The notes under the pieces were generated by a model that was not told where the DNA came from, did no database searches, and saw only the letters and a list, made by a program, of their open reading frames with translations. A stretch of 64,000 nucleotides of DNA from positions 124,001 to 188,000 of the forward strand of contig NZ_AP025493.1 in NCBI RefSeq assembly GCF_024347515.1. The letters run 5' to 3'. Every line of letters starts with the position of its first letter. Within the stretch, counting starts at the first letter, position 1. Below, piece by piece: positions 26,930 to 35,822 of this stretch. A program made the position numbers and the translations under genes. The stretch comes from Vibrio gigantis. Lineage in GTDB: Bacteria > Pseudomonadota > Gammaproteobacteria > Enterobacterales > Vibrionaceae.

Positions 26930-28054
26930 ATGAAAGGAATGATTCTAGCTGCAGGGAAAGGAACTCGTGTCAAACCTATCACTCAGTCGTTGCCTAAACC
27001 CATGATTCCAATTCTTGGGAAACCCGTGATGGAATCGATGATTGAGCTGTTTGCTCAACACAATATTAATAAGCTTGTTATTAACACGAGTCACCTTGCT
27101 GAGGTAATCGAAGGTTACTTTGGTGATGGCCATCATTTTGATGTTCAACTTTCGTATTCCTATGAAGGCGAGCATGTTGATGGCGAATATCGAAGTAAAG
27201 CATTAGGTTCAGCCGGTGGTATGCAAAAAATACAACAGTTTTCCGGCTTTTTCGACGAGACATTCGTTGTGGTGTGTGGTGATGCTTGGATAGATCTTGA
27301 TCTAACAGAAGCGGTTCGTAAGCATAAAAAGAATGGCGGTATTGCCACCATCATTACCAAAAATGTGATGTTAGATGATGTCGAAAAATACGGCGTTGTT
27401 GTGACTAACGACAAAGGACTAGTTACTAGCTTCCAAGAGAAACCGCCGAAAGCTGAAGCCATGTCTACTCAAATCAATACCGGGATCTACATTTTTGAGC
27501 CTGCTATTTTTGACTATATCCCTAAAGAGGGTGAATACGATATTGGTAGTGAACTCTTCCCCATGTTAGTAGAAAAACACGTCCCATTTTATGCCGTAGA
27601 GATGAATTTCCAATGGTTAGATGTAGGGAATATTACGGACATCTGGAGTGTTACTAAGGATATTCTTGATGGAAAAGTCCCTGGTTATCGAATTCCCGGA
27701 ACTCAAGTAAAGGCTGGAATCTGGGTAGGAATTAACTCTGTTGTGGATCTCAACAATTGTAGCTTAACGCCACCAGTGGTTATTGGTAGCGGTTGTAAAG
27801 TCGACACGAATGCGAAGGTAATTGGCCCAGCGTTAATTGGTGCAAATTGCCAACTTGATGCGGGCAGCGTTGTTGAAGAGTCTCTTATATTCGACAACAT
27901 AAATGTTGAGTCAGGTGCCCATATTAAGCATCAAACCATTTTTGGCAATTACTGCATTGGCCATGACGGCGTACAAAATCATGATTTGAAATGGCATAAC
28001 CTAAGAACGCATGCAGCACACAACCGTGTCTCGGATATGTTGAATAGCATGTAG
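26930..28054 (+). CDS. Sugar-phosphate nucleotidyltransferase (mannose/glucose-1-P type)
   Basis: The 374-residue protein opens with the nucleotidyltransferase signature (LAAGKGTRVKPITQSLPKPM) and has the active-site aspartate region VVCGDAWID and an EKPP segment. The C-terminal third is a left-handed beta-helix (GVNSVV/IGSGC-type hexapeptides). This plan fits mannose-1-phosphate guanylyltransferase-like or glucose-1-phosphate nucleotidylyltransferase enzymes, which make the activated sugar for polymer synthesis. The exact sugar cannot be told from sequence. It lies unusually between the STAS and RsbW genes of the partner-switching module, with short gaps (9 and 15 bases), so sugar supply and regulation share one transcript. 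Confidence 0.85.
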   Translation: MKGMILAAGKGTRVKPITQSLPKPMIPILGKPVMESMIELFAQHNINKLVINTSHLAEVIEGYFGDGHHFDVQLSYSYEGEHVDGEYRSKALGSAGGMQKIQQFSGFFDETFVVVCGDAWIDLDLTEAVRKHKKNGGIATIITKNVMLDDVEKYGVVVTNDKGLVTSFQEKPPKAEAMSTQINTGIYIFEPAIFDYIPKEGEYDIGSELFPMLVEKHVPFYAVEMNFQWLDVGNITDIWSVTKDILDGKVPGYRIPGTQVKAGIWVGINSVVDLNNCSLTPPVVIGSGCKVDTNAKVIGPALIGANCQLDAGSVVEESLIFDNINVESGAHIKHQTIFGNYCIGHDGVQNHDLKWHNLRTHAAHNRVSDMLNSM

Positions 28055-28069
28055 ATAAGGAGGGACTCC

Positions 28070-28552
28070 ATGTTGGAGACATTTGAACAGGCATATAAAA
28101 GTTCTCTCGAAACTTCTCGTCAGGTCGCTTTGGAACTTCACGCATACTGGGCAGAAGTCGGGATATCCCCTGATCTAGCCTCACAGTTGGAGCTATGTGT
28201 TGTAGAGATGGTTAACAACACTTACATCCATGCTTATAGCGAGCAGGAAGGTATGCCTGTCAGGGTCAAATGCTTACTTGAAAGCGATTCTAGTTCGAAG
28301 AAGTTGTGCATCGACATCATCGATCAAGGAGAAGCAATGACAGAAAGTGAATTGGAAAAAGCGTTGTCCAATGAATTCGTGGATATGGACCCTAGTGATG
28401 ACTCAACATGGACGACGTCTGGACGCGGCTTTTTGATTGTATCGGCTTTGATGGATGACATCAGATTACAAGTTGAGGGTGGATATAACTGTTTCATGAT
28501 GACTAAGGAGTTGGTTGAAAGTGATTTGATCGACAATGTTCATTCCCCATAA
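28070..28552 (+). CDS. RsbW-like anti-sigma-factor serine kinase (GHKL ATPase)
   Basis: The 160-residue protein is a single HATPase domain of the RsbW/SpoIIAB type: N-box ELCVVEMVNNTYIH (residues 41-54), G1 IIDQGEAM (83-90) and G2 SGRGFLI (117-123). It would phosphorylate the STAS protein and hold an unknown target until the PP2C protein reverses this. AAGGAGGG-like ribosome-binding site. It is followed after about 55 bases by the GT2 synthase gene. No sigma factor is near, so the target could be a protein other than a sigma factor, as in Bordetella Btr or Vibrio fischeri SypA/SypE control (family knowledge; assignment here is inferred). Confidence 0.88.
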   Translation: MLETFEQAYKSSLETSRQVALELHAYWAEVGISPDLASQLELCVVEMVNNTYIHAYSEQEGMPVRVKCLLESDSSSKKLCIDIIDQGEAMTESELEKALSNEFVDMDPSDDSTWTTSGRGFLIVSALMDDIRLQVEGGYNCFMMTKELVESDLIDNVHSP

Positions 28553-28606
28553 ATTCAGGGAAAAGAAACATTTGGCTAGAGAATAAAATAATAGGGAAAT
28601 GAGCAA

Positions 28607-30463
28607 ATGGACAATTATTTTCATAAATTCGAGCATCGGGTTCCGCCCGAACCTGTACCTCACAGTGTGCCTAGAGAGCTTCTATACCAATATTTGGCAA
28701 CCTGTAACTTAACATTAGGTTTATGGTATTTGGGTTGGCGTTGGATGTACGCGCTAAATTATGATGCGCTGTGGTTCTCTCTACCTTTAGCTTTTGCTGA
28801 GTCATGTGCTTTTATTGGTTCAATTTTGTTTACATACAACCTTTGGAAGCTTGAAGATGAGCCTAAAAAGGCGCCACCGCACAAGATCTCGGAATGTATT
28901 TCAAACAGTGAGGAAGACAGACCAATCAGTGTTGATGTCTTTTTCCCTAGTTACGATGAAGAACCAGAGTTGGTAAAACTGAGTATTCTGGATGCTCAAA
29001 AAATCCGTTATCCTCACGATATTGATATTAAGATATTCATTCTTGATGATGGTAAGCGACCTGAAATGGAAGCGATGGCTAAAGAGATGGGTATTGGCTA
29101 CATCACTCGTGACGGAAATATTGGATTTAAGGCTGGTAACTTACGAAATGCGATGGAGCGCACCAGTGGTGACTTCGTTGTTATCTGTGATGCGGACACT
29201 CGTCCATTCCCAACCATTCTAGAGAATACACTTGGCTACTTTAGAGACCCAAGTGTTGCATGGGTTCAAACACCGCAATGGTTCTTTGACTTACCAGAAG
29301 GTGAGCGCCTTCCTGACTTTCTAACCAGAAAAGTAGGTAAGTGGGCAAGTCCAATCGGTCGAGGTATTGAGCGTTTTTATGGCCCGGTTACCCTAGGTGA
29401 AGATCCATTCGTCAACGACCCTCAAATGTTTTATGACGTGATTCAACGTCGACGCAATTGGGTTAACTCCTCTTTCTGTTGTGGCGCTGGTTCGATACAC
29501 CGCCGTGAAGCCGTCATGGAAGCTGCGCTTAGAGCATACGCGGAGCAAATTACCAAAGAACAAGATGAAATTGAAGCACAAATCCGCCGTTTGACCAATG
29601 AGAAAAAAGTTGAACAATCGGTGTCTGATAACCTACGTGATGAGATCTTGTTCGACACTGAGTTCACACCATATAAATTTCATGTGTCTGAGGATTTATA
29701 TACTTCTATCGTTTTACATTCAGATAGAGAGCGAAACTGGCGTTCGGTGATGCATCCTAATGTGGAAAGTAAGATGTTATCTCCGCAAGATTTACAAACT
29801 TGGACTGTTCAGCGCTTTAAGTATTCAGGTGGTGCGATTGATATTTTCATGAACGATAACCCGATATTTCGTAAAGGCCTGACGCTAAAGCAGAAGTTTA
29901 TGTATGGTGCGAGTTTTTGGTCCAACCTGTCGGCAATTTGGAATATCGTTTTCTTAGCATGTCCGATCATCTATTTCCTAACTTCTATCGCTCCGGTAAG
30001 TGCATATGACGTGACTTTTTATCTTCACTTTCTTCCGTTTGTATTGACGGCGGAGTTGGCGATGATGATAGGGACGTGGGGGGTTGCTGGCTACAAAGGC
30101 AAAACTAACTTCTTGTCCTTCTTCCCTGTGAACTTAAGAGCTCTATGGACGGTACTTCGAGGGCGTAAAGTGAGTTTTCCTACCACGCCTAAGGAACGTC
30201 AAACTGGTAACTTTTTTAAACTTGTTATTCCACAAGCTGCCGTATTTGGCTTGAGCCTATTTAGCTTAGCTTTCGCATGGATTGGCCATTCAACAGGCTC
30301 ATGGGGAAACTACTCATTTGGCGGACTTGTACTAAACACATTTTGGATTATCAATAACATGCTTGCGATGTGGGGAATGATCGCAGCTGCATTCTGGGCA
30401 CCACCTGAAGAAAGTGAAGGTGAAGAAACTACCAATTCAGAGGAGTTGAAGTATGGAGTTTAA
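28607..30463 (+). CDS. Cellulose-synthase-like GT2 membrane glycosyltransferase, no PilZ
   Basis: The 618-residue processive-type GT2 enzyme has two N-terminal TM helices (about 33-50, 55-78), a catalytic domain with FILDDG (144-149), the DAD metal site (195-197), SED in place of TED (361-363) and QRFKY in place of QxxRW (402-406). About four C-terminal TM helices lie at 440-462, 470-492, 538-560 and 575-597. A charged helical segment at about 305-350 (rich in Glu, Gln, Arg) lies inside the catalytic domain. There is no PilZ domain, so c-di-GMP control would differ from BcsA. Inferred: it polymerises and exports a beta-linked glycan. Its end overlaps the next start by 11 bases. Confidence 0.9.
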   Translation: MDNYFHKFEHRVPPEPVPHSVPRELLYQYLATCNLTLGLWYLGWRWMYALNYDALWFSLPLAFAESCAFIGSILFTYNLWKLEDEPKKAPPHKISECISNSEEDRPISVDVFFPSYDEEPELVKLSILDAQKIRYPHDIDIKIFILDDGKRPEMEAMAKEMGIGYITRDGNIGFKAGNLRNAMERTSGDFVVICDADTRPFPTILENTLGYFRDPSVAWVQTPQWFFDLPEGERLPDFLTRKVGKWASPIGRGIERFYGPVTLGEDPFVNDPQMFYDVIQRRRNWVNSSFCCGAGSIHRREAVMEAALRAYAEQITKEQDEIEAQIRRLTNEKKVEQSVSDNLRDEILFDTEFTPYKFHVSEDLYTSIVLHSDRERNWRSVMHPNVESKMLSPQDLQTWTVQRFKYSGGAIDIFMNDNPIFRKGLTLKQKFMYGASFWSNLSAIWNIVFLACPIIYFLTSIAPVSAYDVTFYLHFLPFVLTAELAMMIGTWGVAGYKGKTNFLSFFPVNLRALWTVLRGRKVSFPTTPKERQTGNFFKLVIPQAAVFGLSLFSLAFAWIGHSTGSWGNYSFGGLVLNTFWIINNMLAMWGMIAAAFWAPPEESEGEETTNSEELKYGV

Positions 30464-31775
30464 TAAATCTCTGGTGAATGCTCGCCATCACATAGTATTT
30501 ATTCTAGGGCTTGCTACGGCACTAATCATTGCCTTCAGTATTGAAAGCCGTGAGTCAGGACGTGTTCTGGGGAATATCACCTTTGAAATACCTGAAGATA
30601 TCCCGTTTAAGTCTTCGCGAGTATTGTCTGAACAAGAGTTTGAATGGGCAAATGTTGCTTGGCAGTACTTTGAAAACAATTATCAAGAAAACACCGGATT
30701 AGTGAATTCAGTAGATGGCTACCCTTCAACAACTATGTGGGATACCGCTTCTTACTTAATGGGGCTAATTGCTGCAGAGAAGATCAATATTATATCTTCA
30801 GAAGAGTTTGACCGACGTATGGAGAAAGCTCTGACTACGTTGGCGAGGCTTCCGCTTGTTGATGGCTTATTGCCAAATAAAGCTTACAACACACAAACGT
30901 TGCAAATGGTGGATTACGCGAACAACCCTGAAGAAAATGGCATTGGTTGGTCTGCCATTGATATTGGTCGAATTTTAGTGCCGATGAATATCATGATTTG
31001 GCAGTACCCTAAGTTTAACAAGCAAGTTAACGATGTTTTGAATCACTGGAAAGTGAGTGCAATGTTGAACGAAGGCTACATGTTTGGTTCTCGTCCATCT
31101 AGTGTTGACGGCAAAATGGAGCTTGTTCAAGAAGGTCGAATCGGTTACGAAGAGTATGCATCAAAATCGCTAGCACTTATGGGGCGCGATGTATTTAACT
31201 CAATGAAATATATAGATTTCTTAGATATGGTTGATATCTATGGGGTTGAGATTCCTACCGATAAGCGTGACCCTTCTAAGTTCCACGCGCATAACTACGT
31301 GGTGAGTGAGTCTTACATATTGGACGGTATTGAATTTGGCGCAGATAGCGTATCGAAAGTGTTCGCACATCGAGTCTTCCAAGCTCAAGAACGACGTTAC
31401 GAAGATACGGGTATCGTGACAGCGGTCAGTGAAGATAACGTAGATGAAGCACCATACTTTGTGTACAACACCGTGTTCTCTGATGGCGAAAAATGGAACG
31501 CTATTTCAGACGATGGTAAAGATCAATCTCACCTTAAAACACTATCCACGAAAGCAGCCTTTGGCTGGTATGCACTCTATGATTCTGATTATACCGATGT
31601 GCTAATCAATGAAGCATCAACGTTGTATTCAGATGAAAAAGGCTGGTATTCAGGTCGCTATGAGATTGATGGTAGAACGAACAAGGCGGTAACAGCAAAC
31701 ACCAACGGTATTGTGTTGGAATCTTTAGCGTATATAGAAAATGGACCACTATTGACCATCGGTGAGTTGAAATAA
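30453..31775 (+). CDS. DUF3131 protein, inner-membrane anchored (paralogue 2)
   Basis: The 440-residue protein has a single N-terminal transmembrane helix (about residues 13-30) without a clear cleavage site, then the DUF3131 domain. Family segments are intact: YPSTTMWDTAS, GLLPNKAYNT, IGWSAIDIGRIL, VQEGRIGYEEYAS and APYFVYNTVF. ATG 30453 lies within the GT2 gene with GAGGAG upstream, so expression is coupled to the synthase. Inferred: a periplasm-facing partner of the glycan synthase, acting on the emerging polymer. Catalytic activity is not proven for this family. Confidence 0.85.
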   Translation: MEFNKSLVNARHHIVFILGLATALIIAFSIESRESGRVLGNITFEIPEDIPFKSSRVLSEQEFEWANVAWQYFENNYQENTGLVNSVDGYPSTTMWDTASYLMGLIAAEKINIISSEEFDRRMEKALTTLARLPLVDGLLPNKAYNTQTLQMVDYANNPEENGIGWSAIDIGRILVPMNIMIWQYPKFNKQVNDVLNHWKVSAMLNEGYMFGSRPSSVDGKMELVQEGRIGYEEYASKSLALMGRDVFNSMKYIDFLDMVDIYGVEIPTDKRDPSKFHAHNYVVSESYILDGIEFGADSVSKVFAHRVFQAQERRYEDTGIVTAVSEDNVDEAPYFVYNTVFSDGEKWNAISDDGKDQSHLKTLSTKAAFGWYALYDSDYTDVLINEASTLYSDEKGWYSGRYEIDGRTNKAVTANTNGIVLESLAYIENGPLLTIGELK

Positions 31776-31790
31776 TAAGAAGGAATTTAT

Positions 31791-33191
31791 ATGCGAACGA
31801 TTAGTGTTGGCTTGATAACTCTTGCAATCGTTGGTTGCGGTAGTAAATATAATCAATTCTCAGATGATATTGTTGAAAGAAATACACACTGGACAACGCC
31901 ACAACCACGTTCTGGAGAGCTAACAGAGCAAGAGATGGATATGGCGAGGATTGCTTGGAAGTACTTTGAAAATAACTACCAAGAATCAACAGGGCTAGTG
32001 AATGCGGTAAATAATTACCCGTCAGTTACATGGTGGGATGCGGCTTCTTATTTAGCGGGCATGACGAGCGCCTATGAGTTAGGAATCATTGAGAAAGAAG
32101 AGTTCGATAAACGATTGGTACGTTTTCTAACTACATTGAATACGCTTGACTTGTTTAAGGGCGAGCTACCAAACAAAGCCTATAATACGCAAACAGCGGC
32201 AAAGGTGGACTATGGTAACCAACCGGGTGAAATTGGTTACTCGGCGCTGGACTTAGGCCGCTTGATGATTTGGCTCTACATAATCAAACACAAATACCCA
32301 GAGTTCGCTACAAGCATCGATTCAGTTCTATTGCGTTGGAACTACTGTAACGTAGTTGATGAGAACGGGACTATGTTTGGTGCATTACTAGAACCAGGTA
32401 AAGAGGTTCAGTATCTTCAAGAAGGTCGTTTAGGGTATGAAGAGTATGCAGCTAAGGGGTTCGAACTATGGGGGTTCGATACCACACAAGCTGCAATGGC
32501 TGAGCCTTATGCCACTATAAACCTGTTCGGTTATGACGTGCCTTACGATACTCGTGACCCAAGAAAACTCAAAGCTCATAGTTACGTTGTAACTGAGAGT
32601 TATGTGTTGGACGGTATCGAGATGGGTTGGGATTTAGTCGAAGACCGTTCGCCACATGACAACAATTATTCACATGAGTGGATCGCTGAGTTTGCTCTTC
32701 AGATTTACCGAGTCCAAGAAGAGCGTTATAAGCAAACGGGTATCATTACTGCTAGAACCGAGCACCAATTAGCAGGAGCCCCTTATTTCGTTTATGACAC
32801 TATTTATACTGATGGTTTTGCTTGGAATACCATTTCAGAAGTCGGTGAGTATCTACCTCAGTATTCAGCTGTTGCGATTAAAGGCGCGATGGGTATGTGG
32901 GCTCTATGGGACACACCATATACAGATCTGTTATTTGATCATGTTTCGACTGCATATGACCGTGAAAAAGGGTTTTATGAAGGTATCTTTGAAAATGGTA
33001 CCGGACTTATTAACACGTTCACGTCGAATAATAATGGTATTACCTTAGAAATCTTATTGTACAAAAAGCAGGGTAAGTTATTGACCTATAAAGATGACTT
33101 AGCGCCGAGCTTATGGGAGAAAGCGTTGGAGTCGCCGTTTGGCTATGAAGGCCAATGTCTACCTCGTAAAAAGATTGTACCCGTAGAATAA
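31791..33191 (+). CDS. DUF3131 lipoprotein (paralogue 3)
   Basis: The 466-residue protein begins with a lipoprotein signal (lipobox IVGC, Cys16; next residues G-S, so outer-membrane sorting is expected by the usual rule). The DUF3131 domain is complete: YPSVTWWDAAS, GELPNKAYNT, IGYSALDLGRLM, LQEGRLGYEEYAA and APYFVYDTIY. AAGGAA ribosome-binding site, 15 bases after the previous gene. A carboxy-terminal extension carries one Cys. Closely resembles paralogues 2 and 4; probable local gene duplication. Function unknown, presumably glycan modification or export. Confidence 0.85.
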   Translation: MRTISVGLITLAIVGCGSKYNQFSDDIVERNTHWTTPQPRSGELTEQEMDMARIAWKYFENNYQESTGLVNAVNNYPSVTWWDAASYLAGMTSAYELGIIEKEEFDKRLVRFLTTLNTLDLFKGELPNKAYNTQTAAKVDYGNQPGEIGYSALDLGRLMIWLYIIKHKYPEFATSIDSVLLRWNYCNVVDENGTMFGALLEPGKEVQYLQEGRLGYEEYAAKGFELWGFDTTQAAMAEPYATINLFGYDVPYDTRDPRKLKAHSYVVTESYVLDGIEMGWDLVEDRSPHDNNYSHEWIAEFALQIYRVQEERYKQTGIITARTEHQLAGAPYFVYDTIYTDGFAWNTISEVGEYLPQYSAVAIKGAMGMWALWDTPYTDLLFDHVSTAYDREKGFYEGIFENGTGLINTFTSNNNGITLEILLYKKQGKLLTYKDDLAPSLWEKALESPFGYEGQCLPRKKIVPVE

Positions 33192-33200
33192 GGTTACTGA

Positions 33201-34583
33201 ATGCTGAAGAAGTGGAGTGTACTTTTGTTGTCGGTATCTATTTCCGGGTGTGGAGTAGTTTACCAAGGTGTAAGCAATGGTGTTGATGCGCTCAATCAGT
33301 CTCAAATCGTAAGACAGGGACGTCATGGCCCATTAACCGAAGAAGAGCTTCTATGGGCTCAAACCGCATGGAAATATATCGATAACAACACCCAGCTCAC
33401 AACAGGTTTGGTGAACAGTTTGGATAATTTTCCGACAACAAACATGGCAGGCTTAGCTGATTATTTGATTTCTCTAATTGCAGCTAAGGAATTCGAGTTT
33501 ATAACCAATAAGCAATATGACGAGCGTTTGACGCTGGTATTGGCATTTCTCAACAAAATGGACCTGAGTTACGGTTATGCTCCTAACAAGGTCTACAGCA
33601 CTCAGAGTGGGGGAATGGTGAACTATGGAAATCAACCGCAAGATATAGGTTGGTCGTCTTTAGATGTTGGACGTTTACTGATTGTGTTAGCAATTGTGAA
33701 GCGACATTCGCCAGAGTTTTCAGAGTATGTAGATAAAGCTGTATTGAGGTGGAACTTTTGTGAGTTAATTAGTCTCGATGGTGAGTTGTACGGTGGCCTG
33801 ATTCAAGATGGCCAACTTATTCGCTATAAAGAAGGTCGGCTAGGTATCGAAGAGTATACCTCTTATGGTTATCTTGATTGGCAAATTGTCCCTGAAAAAG
33901 CCATGAATATTGAACCTTATGATGTGGCAACTATTTACGATATCGACTTGATTTTCGATGGTCGAGATCCGCGAGTGTTTAATGTATTGAGACCTGTCTA
34001 TTCGACACCTTATCTGTGGATGGGGTTAGAATTTAATTGGGACAAGGTCGGGGATACGACTTCAAGTGACGCTACCCATACTAATCAAACTTTGTCTGCG
34101 ATGGCAGATGCTATTTATCAAGTTCAAGAAGCTCGCTGGGATAATGAAAGAATCTACACTGCGCGAGGAGAGCACGTTGTTACCGGAGAACCGTACTTTG
34201 TCTATGACGCTATATATGGTTTGGGTACGCCTTGGATAACGTTGGCTGAGGATGGCAGCTCTCATGATGATTTAGCATTGGTTTCAACAAGAGTTGCTTT
34301 TCAAATGTGGGCCCTGTGGAAAACGGACTATACCGATCGATTAATGACCCTCGTCAAAGAGCTGTATGACCCTCAGCGAGGTTGGTATGAAGGGCGTTAC
34401 GAGTTAACCAGTGCGTATGAAAAAAGCATCAGTTTGAAAACTAATGCTGGGGTGCTTCAAGCTTTGCTGTATAAGCAAAAGGGTAAGTTATACCAATCGA
34501 CTACTGATAAAGAATATAGAGATGTAAAATTTAACTCTCGTTTCGACCATCCTGGTCGTTGCTTAATAGAGACATTCCGATGA
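33201..34583 (+). CDS. DUF3131 lipoprotein (paralogue 4), altered WD motif
   Basis: The 460-residue lipoprotein has lipobox ISGC with Cys17. The DUF3131 domain is full length, but the segment that reads TMWDTAS or TWWDAAS in the other copies is NMAGLAD here, so the conserved Trp-Asp pair is gone. IGWSSLDVGRLL, KEGRLGIEEYTS and EPYFVYDAIY are kept. If the WD aspartate is catalytic, this copy may be an inactive binding or structural partner (inference). AAGG precedes the ATG, 9 bases after paralogue 3. The stop overlaps the next ATG (ATGA). Confidence 0.85.
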   Translation: MLKKWSVLLLSVSISGCGVVYQGVSNGVDALNQSQIVRQGRHGPLTEEELLWAQTAWKYIDNNTQLTTGLVNSLDNFPTTNMAGLADYLISLIAAKEFEFITNKQYDERLTLVLAFLNKMDLSYGYAPNKVYSTQSGGMVNYGNQPQDIGWSSLDVGRLLIVLAIVKRHSPEFSEYVDKAVLRWNFCELISLDGELYGGLIQDGQLIRYKEGRLGIEEYTSYGYLDWQIVPEKAMNIEPYDVATIYDIDLIFDGRDPRVFNVLRPVYSTPYLWMGLEFNWDKVGDTTSSDATHTNQTLSAMADAIYQVQEARWDNERIYTARGEHVVTGEPYFVYDAIYGLGTPWITLAEDGSSHDDLALVSTRVAFQMWALWKTDYTDRLMTLVKELYDPQRGWYEGRYELTSAYEKSISLKTNAGVLQALLYKQKGKLYQSTTDKEYRDVKFNSRFDHPGRCLIETFR

Positions 34584-35752
34584 ACAGAGTATGGATACTA
34601 TTGCTTGTCATGTCGTTTCCCTCTTACGCATTAAACCAAGCATCAATTGACCTTCTAAGTACGCCGACATTGATGGTTTCACAAGGCCGCTATATCCAAG
34701 CGGCCAATTTAATGCATCAACAAGCGAATAGAGCCCTAAGTATGGAACCTAAGTTAGGAACCAAGCAAATGTGGTTAACTGCGGGTTTAGCGGATGCGTT
34801 GGCTGCGATTGCGGCAGAGAAAAGCCAAGATCCGATTGCTTACGAATATTGGTCCAATAGTGTTCGATATTTCTTAATGGGGGGAAGTAATTGGCTTGAG
34901 TACAAGCAGCAATTACAGAGTGAATATAATCAATTCAATGCTCGTTTCTCTGTTGCCACAAATTCAGGGGATGCGAGTGGTTTTGTGAATGACTCATGGG
35001 TCCAACTCTCTTCTCTTATTGATATATGGGAGCAAAAGCTTGGAGTGTTTAATTACGACGCCCCCGCAACTGGGTTAATTGCTTCACTACCTCCACCGGT
35101 AAAACGGCCAAATAAACCATTAGCCAAGGGTGATCAGCTAAAACAATACACACCGAATGGAAAGCTGATGCTTAACAATGAGTTTTCAAATAAACCGACC
35201 TTTGTGGTCCAACCATCTCCTACGTCGAAAAGTACTAATTCAGAGGTTAAAGCGGCCAATCCACAAACGAGTAATTTGTCAGGGGCGAGTGGTGAAGGTT
35301 CCAATGTGGTACAAAGAGCGAGTACCGGAGGAACGATTAATTACAGTGGCTCAGACATTAATTCGCCTAAAAGCCGAGTTCACCCTCAAGCTGAAGTTGC
35401 AACGAGTGATTTTTCTACAACGAACGAGCTTCCTACAATCCAAGAGTCCTCAAGCACGAAAGAGTTATCAGCTAACGAACCAGTAGACAACAAGGCCTCC
35501 CATCCAGCGAATCAACAAGTCAAAAGTAAGAGTGCAGAATCTCCGAATGGAAATGATGAGATCCAACCAGTGGTTGTTATTTCTCCGCTTGGCGATGTCG
35601 AACCAATTTCAGAATCTAATGTGCAATCGACTCCGCCAGAGCCTCATCCTGTTGAAACTAAAACGATTCCCAAAGGTAATTTAGGCTTGAATTCTGCTCC
35701 GGCAGTGGAAGCTGTACAAAGAAGAAGTTTTATTCCAGTAACCGAAGACTAA
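34580..35752 (+). CDS. Periplasmic protein with helical N-domain and disordered C-half
   Basis: The 390-residue protein starts at ATG 34580, which overlaps the previous stop, and has a signal peptide (MNRVWILLLVMSFPSYA). Residues about 20-160 look helical (RYIQAANLMHQQANRAL, YWSNSVRYFLM). From about 170 onward the sequence is Ser/Pro/Asn/Glu-rich and low in hydrophobic residues, so probably disordered. I recognise no family. It is coupled to DUF3131 paralogue 4 and is the last gene of the synthase operon before the GH16 gene. Inferred: periplasmic assembly or scaffold subunit of the glycan machinery. Confidence 0.6.
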   Translation: MNRVWILLLVMSFPSYALNQASIDLLSTPTLMVSQGRYIQAANLMHQQANRALSMEPKLGTKQMWLTAGLADALAAIAAEKSQDPIAYEYWSNSVRYFLMGGSNWLEYKQQLQSEYNQFNARFSVATNSGDASGFVNDSWVQLSSLIDIWEQKLGVFNYDAPATGLIASLPPPVKRPNKPLAKGDQLKQYTPNGKLMLNNEFSNKPTFVVQPSPTSKSTNSEVKAANPQTSNLSGASGEGSNVVQRASTGGTINYSGSDINSPKSRVHPQAEVATSDFSTTNELPTIQESSSTKELSANEPVDNKASHPANQQVKSKSAESPNGNDEIQPVVVISPLGDVEPISESNVQSTPPEPHPVETKTIPKGNLGLNSAPAVEAVQRRSFIPVTED

Positions 35753-35822
35753 ATCTAGGGTGAAATTTATGGCATATGTATTACGCTTGATAGTGAAACT
35801 CAATGAATAAGTGTATTTGCCC

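Noticed and set aside
28607..30463. Calling the GT2 enzyme bacterial cellulose synthase (bcsA)
   Set aside because: PilZ is missing, TED and QxxRW are altered, and no bcsB, bcsC or bcsZ gene is nearby; DUF3131 and GH16 genes take their place.
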